This document shows, piece by piece, positions 8,366 to 15,362 of a stretch of DNA of 18,402 bases. Source of the DNA: Pavlovales sp. CCMP2436. Taxonomy: Eukaryota; Haptophyta; Pavlovophyceae; Pavlovales. Below the pieces are notes generated by a model. That model was not told where the DNA came from and did no database searches. It was given only the letters and a program-made list of their open reading frames with translations. The translations under genes and the position numbers were made by a program. The DNA is taken from contig MU631331.1 of assembly GCA_026770615.1 (NCBI GenBank), forward strand, positions 423,007 to 441,408, written 5' to 3'. Position 1 is the stretch's first letter. The number at the start of each line of letters is the position of its first letter.

Positions 8366-8995
8366 TGGAGATGCCGAGGACGGTGGGCGTCAAGCCGGGC
8401 GACACGCTCGCGGCCATCATCTTCCTCTTCGTGGAGCAAGCGGCAATCGAAACGGTCGAGCCGGTCTTCGAAGAGGCGGGGATCAAGCAGCTCGAGTTCC
8501 TGACCAAGGTGGACGACGTGATCGCTGGGCGCAAGCTCGACGAGGACGGCGGCACACCCTTCAACCTCTGGGCGTCTCTCTATGCGGACGACGGCACACT
8601 ACCTTTCACGTCGCGAGCAGACCTCGAGCTCGGCGCGCGGTTACTCAAAAAGCATCTGCTACGCTTTGTCCTCGTGATGCACGAATCTGACCGACGGCAA
8701 CGTCGCCAAATGTCTAAGACTGAGGCGATGTTCTATCCCCCGGCCGGCTACTCTCCAACAACTAACGACACTCTCTTTTTCAAGATCGACGACGCGCTCG
8801 GCATCGTCACGTTCACCGACCGGTTTTGGTACCTCGGCTCAACCTTTCCTTCATCCCTAACAGATGACGACGAGATCGAGCACAGGATCCGATCTGCAGC
8901 CGCAGCCTTTGGCTGTCTGCGGAGGTACGTCTTCAGTCAAAACCAAGGCTCCACGTCGCTCCCACTCGCCTCCAAGGACAAGCTCTACAGGGGAT
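8366..8995 (+). pseudogene. LINE reverse-transcriptase palm and downstream region
   Basis: This continues the frame of the upstream LINE piece: PRTVGVKPGDTLAAIIFLF corresponds to the family block ..RGVRQGd.lsp.lF. The catalytic YADD box sits at 8581-8592 within SLYADDGTLPF. It is followed by MSKTEAM(F), then FWYLGSTFPSSLTDDDEIEH and RIRSAAAAFGCLRRYVFS, which match the post-palm YLGs ... D.eI..RI..A...fg.Lr pattern of non-LTR elements. Homology ends at about 8995 (SKDKLYRG), where AT-rich foreign sequence begins. The catalytic aspartates are intact but the element is truncated and interrupted, so it is not functional. Confidence 0.82.
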
Positions 8996-9239
8996 CGCGG
9001 GCAATAAGTAAAGCGAATATTGAGCTTGAGGCAGAGCTTCTTATCAAATTATATACAAACAATGGCACGCAGTAGGCAATGGGCGACGCAGCGCTCAGAC
9101 CAGCACAACATTCAGAACAGTCAGACGCCAGCTTGAATCCCTATCATAAATATACAAACAATGCTTAAATTTGCTTAAATTACATACAAACAATGCAAAA
9201 AAACGAGGCTCAGCTTCTTAACACTACGGCTTCTTATTG
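8996..9239. other. AT-rich mosaic insertion within the LINE
   Basis: This stretch separates SKDKLYRG from the resuming LINE frame (QYRCLVLGVLLYGCESW) and is much more AT-rich than the LINE. ATACAAACAATG occurs three times (9053-9064, 9152-9163, 9184-9195). A 16-bp block (GAGGC-2 nt-AGCTTCTTA) occurs at 9028-9043 and 9205-9220, close to both edges. No ORF is credible. It appears to be at least two events: an outer insertion or duplication and an inner retroelement tail. Confidence 0.6.
9065..9150 (+). mobile_element. 86-bp 5'-truncated retroelement tail with 13-bp target duplication
   Basis: This segment is flanked by exact direct copies of TATACAAACAATG at 9052-9064 and 9151-9163. The segment plus a few bases (9064-9154) matches the reverse complement of 17330-17420 with 88 of 91 identities. 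At the other site it immediately follows the stop codon of an RLE-like ORF. The pattern (variable-length target duplication, shared 3' end, very short body) is what a heavily 5'-truncated non-LTR insertion looks like. Alternative: a short SINE or other non-autonomous repeat sharing that tail. Confidence 0.65.
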
Positions 9240-9718
9240 CCCGCGACACCCAGTACCGATGCCTCGTGCTCGGCGTCTTGCTCTACGGCTGCGAATCCTG
9301 GGTCCGGACCTCAAAGCTGCGGCAAAGGCTGAGCGTGTTCCAAAACCGCTGCGTGCGAACGATGGCGAGGAAAAAGCCACTGCACGCTTCCTCTTTGGAC
9401 TACATCTTCAAGCACGCTGCCCTCGCGCCGCAGTACGTCCCGCAGTACGTCGCCCTCGGCGTCACAGACATCGACAAGTATATTTCAAATCGGAAATTAC
9501 GCTGGGCGGGACATGTGATGCACATGAGTATGTCGAGACTTCCTGTGCTGATATCGTGGGTCAACGCACCGCGACGCAACTGGCGACCGCTGATCTCCTA
9601 CGTACACGACCTAACTCGCGAGCTCAACAACATCGGCTTCAACCTTGACGGGCAAGCAGTCGGCGTTGGCGTCTCGACGAGCTGGGGCAAGGCCGCACAA
9701 GACAAGGCCGCAAACTGA
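9240..9718 (+). pseudogene. LINE C-terminal domain fragment
   Basis: The frame gives LLYGCESWVRTSKLRQRLSV, then FQNRCVRTMARK, and later ISNRKLRWAGHVMHM followed by SRLPV. These are the well-known C-terminal blocks of RTE-like and related endonuclease/reverse-transcriptase LINEs (vLLYGcEsW ... RCvR ... LRWaGHv.Rm). The frame stops with TGA at 9716-9718. It belongs to the same copy as the pieces at 4104-4199 and 8366-8995. The end of the LINE's 3' untranslated region is unclear; a short AT-rich repetitive stretch at about 9899-9920 (ATAACTTAACATAACATAG) could be its tail. Confidence 0.78.
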
Positions 9719-10390
9719 CGAGACTACCGGACGTGAAACCCATTTTCAAGAAAACCCGAACGAAATCGCCTGCTCGCAGCTCTGTCGGCGCTTTGGTACC
9801 ACCGCAAGGTGACTCTAAAGCTCAGCAGATTGACGCTCAGACGCTGACACCCAGGGCCTCTTGGACGCAGAGACTGCGCTCCAGACGGTAGACGGGGCAT
9901 CATAACTTAACATAACATAGAAGAAGAGTAGGCGGTAATCCAGGCACACGCGCTGGCCGGGGTGGCCGATCGGACTCTATTGAGCCCCTCGATCGCGCGG
10001 CTGGTACTGGTCGCGGACGGCGGTGGCGCATAGGCGCTGGGCATCGGACGCGTGTGGACGTTGCTGCGCGCGGCAGGGTCGAGGGGACGGGAGCCGAAAA
10101 CGTTCAGTTGCCAAAGACAGCTGTTTTAGCTCCAAAAAAGGAAAGACTGGGCGCGCACACACTTCGTGACTGCATGACACGTCCTCGATATCCGGCTATG
10201 TGTAAAGTTGACTACATACATAGAATTTCGCAGTGGCCGTCGCGGCGCAGACTCTTAGAATATCTTTCAGGCCCCCCGAAGGGCCCTCGGAGAGCCCCCT
10301 GGAGGCGCCGCTGGAGGCCCCTCCCGAAGATTTTTTTTGCCCGCTTTTAAGCCGTTTTTAGCCATTTTAAGGCCCGCATTTTTTAACCCG
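9719..10390. other. Gene-free stretch after the LINE
   Basis: No ORF with family features on either strand. The first ~200 bases are probably LINE 3' untranslated sequence. From about 10270 the DNA is dominated by GGGCCC/GGAGGC blocks and T or A runs (TTTTTTTT near 10330, ATTTTTTAA near 10379). Confidence 0.5.
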
Positions 10391-10393
10391 CAG

Positions 10394-10422
10394 TCTGAGG
10401 GCGCTGTGCGCCCTCAGACTGG
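10394..10422. repeat. Hairpin 1 (13-bp perfect arms)
   Basis: Arms AGTCTGAGGGCGC at 10394-10406 and its exact complement at 10410-10422, with a 3-nt loop TGT. It is preceded by a T-rich tract. First of three consecutive GC hairpins that share AGTCTG/AGACTGG at their edges. Confidence 0.9.
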
Positions 10423-10459
10423 CGATGGGTGAAGGCTATGCCCCCGCTAAAATCCCAAA

Positions 10460-10480
10460 GACTGGGGCTACGCCCCAGTC
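10460..10480. repeat. Hairpin 2 (9-bp perfect arms)
   Basis: Arms GACTGGGGC at 10460-10468 and the complement at 10472-10480, with a 3-nt loop TAC. It is flanked by short A-rich stretches (AAAATCCCAAA, CCCAAAAAGCA). Confidence 0.88.
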
Positions 10481-10497
10481 CCAAAAAGCAGAGACTG

Positions 10498-10517
10498 GCG
10501 CCAGCCGCGGCTGGCGC
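10498..10517. repeat. Hairpin 3 (20-bp perfect palindrome)
   Basis: GCGCCAGCCGCGGCTGGCGC is fully self-complementary. It is followed by AAAAAGGAAGG. Confidence 0.9.
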
Positions 10518-10668
10518 AAAAAGGAAGGTTCTGCAGCCCGGGTCTCACTAGCAGACTAGTCTAGCTAACCTCAAATATTGTTACGTAGTACTAACATGTA
10601 AGCCTTGGAAACGTATTAACTAGTTCTAGTTGTTACGTTAAGCTTTATGTGATCTGACGATATCCTTC

Positions 10669-11251
10669 GGGTCGAAATCCGAATTAGTGGCGCGATTCCG
10701 CACAGGAGAGGGGAAAAAGCGGTGGCCGGGTCGAAGAAGTAGACATCGTTCGCCCCTGCGCGCTAAGTGTTGATAGCTGTTGTCAAATAGTGCCCTCCTC
10801 GACGGTCGGAGCCCAATTCGTTTGCCTCTCGTGTGCCTCTGGGGTCGAGAATATACTAAACGTAACTAACATTTCCGATTCTCAGCGTTCGGAAGCGAAA
10901 AGAAAGTCATGGTTCCCGAAGTGGTGCACAAAAGTTAGTTGCGGACCGGCTCTTAGAAAGCCCCGCAGGGCCCCCGGGGGCCCCGCCGGAGGCGCCTATG
11001 TGACTAACATATAACTAACTTGTCACATAGCCCGGGGGGCCCACGGGGCCCCACGGATACCGCGGATAATCCCCGTACGTTACGCCTTTTCTAAGAGCCG
11101 GGTTGCGGATTCATAAATGGGGCGCCGCCCCATTCACGAATCCGCAACTAACTTTTGTGCACCACCTCCGGTTCGTGAGTTACGCTGTAGAAATTTCACC
11201 GGATTTTCTTGCGATTTCTCCCGGACTGGCCACTAATTCGGATTTCGACCC
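10669..11251. mobile_element. Foldback (nested inverted-repeat) structure, possible MITE or foldback transposon
   Basis: Three nested pairs of complementary arms are present: a perfect 23-bp outer pair (10669-10691 with 11229-11251), a perfect 25-bp middle pair (10921-10945 with 11141-11165), and an inner 14-bp pair (10946-10959 with 11088-11101, CCGGCTCTTAGAAA and complement). The right arm is further interrupted by an independent palindrome at 11102-11147 (GTTGCGGATTC ... GAATCCGCAAC around a GGGGCGCCGCCCC core). The interior holds dense GC palindromes (about 10964-10994 and 11030-11053) and an AT centre with TATGTGAC/GTCACATA arms around 10997-11029. No ORF is credible inside. Assignment to a mobile-element class is inference; I found no convincing target duplication. 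Confidence 0.6.
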
Positions 11252-11784
11252 CTTCTAGTTCTAGACTTCTATAAACTAGTTCATAGTTAATCTAGGAACA
11301 ACTCATTGCTCGAAGTCCAAGGAAAAAGAATTACATGTAGTTAAGTAGCGCCACGACTCCGACGTGACAAGTCAGGGCTCGTCCATCGGTACACAATCCG
11401 ACCTTTATGTCACTCCAACCTGAGACCAGCATCGCAACTCGAAATAGCTGGCGAGCATCGGAGCTCTGAGTCTGGGCTCGCCGCCCACACTCAGGAATCC
11501 ACGGCCGTGTGCAGACTGCGGCTATAGCCGAGCCCTTAAACGACTCGGGAGTCGGAGCGCGCGTGTGACACGACGCGACTCTATGCCAAACACAGTACTC
11601 CCGCCGGCCGGAAGAAACCCTAACCCTGTCGCCGCGACGATGGCGTCCAGCTAGCCAGGATCATGAGCGCGCTCGAGATGCCCTGTTAGAGAGGGGCGTG
11701 GGGCCGGGCGGGAATTAGTCTAGGTCGCAACCGTATGTGCAGCCAGCAGGCAATAACCGTGGGCGGGCGGACAGGTGGGGGCGC
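11252..11784. other. Gene-free stretch
   Basis: I see no coding sequence. A telomere-like AACCCTAACCCT occurs near 11616-11627. The stretch directly before 11785 is the 3' flank of the minus-strand zinc-finger gene. Confidence 0.45.
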
Positions 11785-12099
11785 TTACAAGGTCGATGGT
11801 CCGTTCGTGCCCGTAAATTTGAACCCCTCTTTGGCCTTCGCGGCTATGCGCTCGGCCGCCTCGCGCTTCTGCGTTTCGTACGCGGTCATGTTGAGCGTTT
11901 CTTTCGGATGCTTGTTTGTGTAGTGCACCAGCAGCGCGTCCTCTCTCGGGATCCCCACCTTGCAGACCATGCAGGTGAAAGCCACCACCGGTAGTCTTTC
12001 GGCCTTCCCGGCCTGGCCGCCGCCGCGGGGCTTGTGCAAGTCTGCCTTTGCCTGCAGCTCCCGCGCGGTGTGGTGCGCCGGCTTCGCCTTTCCGCCCAT
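11785..12099 (-). CDS. Small ZNF706 / At2g23090-type C2H2 zinc-finger protein
   Basis: The 104-residue protein begins MGGKAKPAHHTARELQAKAD, the characteristic Gly/Lys/His N-terminus of the 4F5/SERF-like plus zinc-binding family found across eukaryotes. A basic Gly-rich linker leads to a single C2H2 finger, FTCMVCKVGIPREDALLVHY followed by TNKHPK: Cys-x2-Cys and His-x4-His, with the family's invariant KHPK ending. Unlike human ZNF706 (about 76 aa) it has a C-terminal extension of about 30 residues (NMTAYETQKREAAERIAAKA then KEGFKF...), which is rich in Ala/Lys/Glu and probably helical. The ATG at 12099 is chosen because the in-frame upstream codon used to extend the frame is TTG and because MGGK is the family start. 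There is no intron. Family members are small nucleic-acid- or protein-associated factors of poorly defined role. Confidence 0.85.
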   Translation of the reverse strand: MGGKAKPAHHTARELQAKADLHKPRGGGQAGKAERLPVVAFTCMVCKVGIPREDALLVHYTNKHPKETLNMTAYETQKREAAERIAAKAKEGFKFTGTNGPSTL

Positions 12100-12129
12100 C
12101 TTGAGCGAGACAGACAACCGAGAAGGCGG

Positions 12130-12250
12130 AACACAGCCGGTGAGGTGACGGGGCGGGAGGACGGCCCATTTTTAAAAGTTGGTCAGAACACAGCCGGTGA
12201 GGTGACGGGGCGGGAGGAAGCAACGGAGCCCATTTTAAAAAATTGGTCAG
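12130..12250. repeat. Tandem duplication in the zinc-finger gene's upstream region
   Basis: Two copies (12130-12186 and 12187-12250) share AACACAGCCGGTGAGGTGAC, GGGGCGGGAGGA and a CCCATTTT(T)AAAA...TTGGTCAG ending. They differ by a small indel. They begin 31 bp upstream of the ATG at 12099, so they cover the likely promoter. A weaker third match to the AT end (ATTTTAAAAAGTTGG) lies near 12425-12439. Confidence 0.8.
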
Positions 12251-13007
12251 TGTTTTGCGTGTTCGCTGTCTGCACTTGCAAGTCGAGTCGAACCAGGGTG
12301 GTATGTTGTCGCACGGTTGGCGGTTTTTGAAATCCCCCGACTTGCAGTCCAAAGGCGTGACTGACATGGGGAGGGTTAACGCATTCGGTCGTCTCATGCG
12401 CAAATTTCAAAACTAATGGAAAATATTTTAAAAAGTTGGAGGGGAAGATGGATGCGAAGTGAAGCGGGATCGAATTGAGCGACGTCTATGCGAGCAGCTG
12501 GCGTAGAGAACATGTGCCTGAAAGCTCTGGCGAAAATAACTAACGCTGGTACTACTTTTTTTTTAAGCGAGATGCAAGAACTAACGTCGGATTCAGAACA
12601 AAATAACTTGACAAAACCCTATTCACTAGTGTCGCTAAATTATAGTTACGCTAGCGCCAGCGGTCTCCACCCTCTGGGCCAAGCGCTAGCACTATGCACT
12701 TCAAATGCCGAGACTTCCAGTAGATATACGTGGGTTAATCGTTATATAATTATAAAGTAAAAGAGTAGACTCTATTTTAGAATTAGATTCAGTTACACAT
12801 TCTAGGACCAGGACGCTAGCACCTCATCGTTGAGCTCCTCGAGAACCTCTGGTGCCAGCGGCTGCAGGCCAACTTGGTGCGAGCACCCGCTGCGTCGGGC
12901 ACATCGCGAAGCTCTGGAGTTTGGAGCCTGGTCGAGGCACGAGTTGGTAGGTGCGCCGGTTGACCGGCGAGCGAATTGCAGTTGATTTGCTAGTATGATC
13001 TTGGACG
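12251..13007. other. Gene-free stretch
   Basis: Moderately AT-rich. A 90-codon plus-strand ORF at 12488-12760 has no recognisable feature and unfavourable composition. I see no RNA gene or terminator I can support. Confidence 0.4.
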
Positions 13008-14138
13008 TCAGGCGCGGCACGCGATGCGCGTTCTGCCCGAGGCGAGCAGGGAGAAGTGGCCGTGCGCGTTGAAGCTGCTGCACGATATCGGGAAGGCACG
13101 GCGAATCGGATTCGCACGAGGAAGCTGCTCGCCAGGCCACTGCGAGGCGGAGATGGCGGCGGCATATAACACGGCGACCGCGGGGTGCGCGGCATCCAGT
13201 CCCCCCTTAGGAAAGTCTTGGTCTGAAGTCACGTTGTCCGGTGCGGGGTCTGCGGCTCGAGAGCGCAGCGAGCCGAGCGGGGGCAGGAGCCCCCCCCCTC
13301 GGCGGCCGCGCGGCTCTGCGCCGGCTGCTGCGCCCGTCCCACTGTTGATGGACGCGATGGCCTCGGCCAGCGTGAAGCCAGCTGCGCTCTCGTCGGCGCG
13401 CGGAGCCTCCGCGTCCATGGGGGTCACGGCGGGGGCGCTCAGCCGTTCTGCGGCCCTGCAGCCGGCACCCTCAAAACTCGCGAGTCGCACGCGCAGCATC
13501 CTGCCCTCGTCGCGCGAAGCACGGAGCTCGTCGGCAAGCCTCGTCGCGTCGCGCGCCAAGTGCGCCGCTGCGCCGCTCGCGACGGCGACGGCGAGGCCGG
13601 CACAGAGCAGCAGAGCCGGCGTGACGGCGGACTGGCCAGGCCGGCTTGCGCCGCGGCCGATCGAGCTCTCCGAAAAGCCCGATGAGCTCTCGTCGGCGAA
13701 GAAGGGATTGCAGCCCGTCGAACCGAGCAGCCACTCCGCCGTCACGCGCTCCTCCCGTAGCTCGCTGGCGTCGCGTGTGAGATCGGCGACCAGCTGCGGA
13801 ATGCGCGTCGTGGCGCTCCCACTCACCTCGGACGAGGCGGCAATGGCGAGAAGCTCCTCAAGGCAGCAATGGAGGTCGCCCTCGGCAACGTTGCACGAGA
13901 AGGCCGACTCCGACGCGTCGGAGTCAGCCAACGAAGGGCCGGCGGAGTGGGTCGAGCGCGAGTCCGAGAAGAAGAGGGAGCGGGGGTCGAGGGAATCTCC
14001 CTGGCGGCAAGCTTGGGTGGGCGCACCTGCGAGGGAGATGATCTGCTCGAAGGCCAGGTCGCCACTTATCGCCGGGATGGAGACGACGGGGCGGAAGCGC
14101 GGCGCGACGCGCCGGCGGAAGCTTGGCGAGGGCCCCAT
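13008..14138 (-). CDS. Predicted single-pass membrane protein of unknown function
   Basis: Open 376-residue frame from ATG at 14138 to TGA at 13008-13010. I do not recognise the family. The N-terminus is basic (FRRRVAPRFRP), followed by an acidic/Ser-rich region (about 45-160). A clear membrane segment lies at about residues 174-192 (PALLLCAGLAVAVASGAAAH). It leads into an amphipathic, coiled-coil-like stretch (LARDATRLADELRASRDEGR, then MLRVRLASFE) to about 225. The rest is Ala/Gly/Pro-rich. Codons in this frame are strongly GC-ending, as in the glycosyltransferase gene, which favours it over the long overlapping plus-strand frame. The true 3' end could lie in another exon; the last ~30 residues look unconstrained. 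The gene is co-oriented with the zinc-finger gene downstream. Confidence 0.55.
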   Translation of the reverse strand: MGPSPSFRRRVAPRFRPVVSIPAISGDLAFEQIISLAGAPTQACRQGDSLDPRSLFFSDSRSTHSAGPSLADSDASESAFSCNVAEGDLHCCLEELLAIAASSEVSGSATTRIPQLVADLTRDASELREERVTAEWLLGSTGCNPFFADESSSGFSESSIGRGASRPGQSAVTPALLLCAGLAVAVASGAAAHLARDATRLADELRASRDEGRMLRVRLASFEGAGCRAAERLSAPAVTPMDAEAPRADESAAGFTLAEAIASINSGTGAAAGAEPRGRRGGGLLPPLGSLRSRAADPAPDNVTSDQDFPKGGLDAAHPAVAVLYAAAISASQWPGEQLPRANPIRRAFPISCSSFNAHGHFSLLASGRTRIACRA

Positions 14139-14360
14139 CTGAGAGTGCCTGTCGCTATTCAGTTGCCGCCGAGACAAGGCCGCCCGATCTTTTTTAAACG
14201 CAGAACCCGCCGGGCCCGGCCAGGGAATGCGCGGCCGTGCATTCCATGGCCGCCAGCAGCTTGACGGCCTGTGGGTGTCACGCTGTCACACTGCTCATAA
14301 ACACAATGTCACACTTTCACACTGGCGCACTGGCACACTGGCTGTCATGCTCACCCCTCC

Positions 14361-14385
14361 CTCCCCCCCTCTTCGCTCAGTGACG
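14361..14385 (+). repeat. 25-bp polypyrimidine direct repeat, copy 1
   Basis: CTCCCCCCCT, then three variable bases, then CGCTCAGTGACG. It matches 14547-14571 at 23 of 25 positions. The copies are 186 bp apart and bracket an AT-rich segment, so they may mark a duplication or the excised or inserted edges of a small element. Confidence 0.7.
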
Positions 14386-14546
14386 ATTGTCGGCTCGCAA
14401 AATCTTTATATATATATATAGCGGCTCAGCATGGTTCAACAGGTGTTGTTCACTCACTGACTTGGTCGACGTCGCAAACTTTTATTCAAAGCACTTCTCT
14501 TCTCTCCTCTTCGTTGCTGACCCCCCCCCCCTTTTGTTTACCCCCC

Positions 14547-14571
14547 CTCCCCCCCTACTCGCTCAGTGACG
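14547..14571 (+). repeat. 25-bp polypyrimidine direct repeat, copy 2
   Basis: Second copy of the 14361-14385 repeat, with ACT in place of CTT in the middle. Confidence 0.7.
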
Positions 14572-14990
14572 GGCAGGCGGGCTGGATGCCCGGGTGCACA
14601 TATCAGTGGCGCGCGACACTCTGAGCGGGCTCGCACCTCTTTACACACCTCGTTCGCGAAGGAAGCGAGGTTGAAAAGACGCCCAAAAATGGCGTCCTGC
14701 CACGCACTCCGCGCTTGCAGTGCATGTGTCTCTCTCGGCGGTCGCACACTCGCGGTCGCGCGGGCGCGGGCGCGGGATGGACCTATCCGGCGACTTGCTG
14801 CGGGCCGCCAGGGCCGTCGCAGCCCGGTCAGTATCAGTCGAAGATCGTTCTGCATGCATGCACTTGTGTCGGCCATGCCTCGCATGGCACCAAAAAGAAA
14901 TGACTACTGTACTTTCCCGCCACACCTCCCGACTCTACAGAGCGCAGCTGCCAAATAGGTTCTGTCAAGGGTCCTAGCTCCAATATTAGC

Positions 14991-15046
14991 CGTAACACCA
15001 ACCCTAACCCTAGCCCTACCACTAACGTTAACCCCTAGCCCTAACT
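14991..15046. repeat. Degenerate interstitial telomere-type repeat
   Basis: Irregular CCCTAA/CCCTAG/CACTAA units (CAACCCTAACCCTAGCCCTA, then ACGTTAACCCCTAGCCCTAA). The TTAGGG-like unit is common among algae and animals. It lies inside a gene-containing region, not at a contig end. Confidence 0.7.
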
Positions 15047-15362
15047 GTTCACTATGGCCCCAGCTCTCTCCCTGACCCGCCCCCAACTAACCAAAAGGCA
15101 ACCCCGGAAGCTGACATTTCCATATATATCTGTATCTGCATATCGTAAGTTTTTTTTTCAAATATCGGAACCCCACACTGGCCATATATGTGTGTATGAA
15201 GATGTGCGCCCGGTGATTTTAATCCAACTCTAGGTTTGGTTGAAATTGATTTTGCGCGATTTTCATGATGAGGAGTGTTCCTTGCCCGAATTGTTTTCGC
15301 GGGCGAATCGTTCGAAAGTTGGTCACCTCCGCCGCCCAAGGGTGCGGTCTGAGATCGACACC
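15047..15362. other. AT-richer stretch upstream of the multi-exon gene
   Basis: Holds CATATATATC, a nine-T run near 15150, and TGGTTGAAATTGATTTTG. It is a plausible promoter or 5' UTR for the plus-strand gene starting at 15363, but I see no defined element. Confidence 0.35.

Larger units (their letters stand above)
14139..14990. other. Low-complexity intergenic stretch
   Basis: Contains a CACACTGG-type degenerate tandem repeat (about 14278-14345), a TA run (14407-14420), poly-C tracts, and a 25-bp direct repeat listed separately. Overlapping ORFs on both strands at 14538-14958 show no family signal. One plus-strand ATG in good context (AAAATGG at 14687) opens a 90-codon frame, but nothing supports it further. 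Confidence 0.4.

Noticed and set aside
10666..10683. tRNA T-arm / pol III B-box-like sequence (TTCGG stem, GTCGAAAT loop, CCGAA)
   Set aside because: The loop is one base too long and no acceptor, D or anticodon arm can be folded around it; it is part of the foldback arm.
12488..12760. 90-codon plus-strand ORF
   Set aside because: AT-rich, no motif, codon use unlike neighbouring genes.
13024..14142. Plus-strand 372-codon ORF
   Set aside because: Antisense to the membrane-protein frame; Ser/Ala/Arg-rich translation and poorer third-position GC pattern, so treated as a shadow.
14566..14977. Overlapping small ORFs on both strands, one with AAAATGG start
   Set aside because: Arg/Ser/Ala-rich translations, no conserved blocks, and competing frames of similar length.
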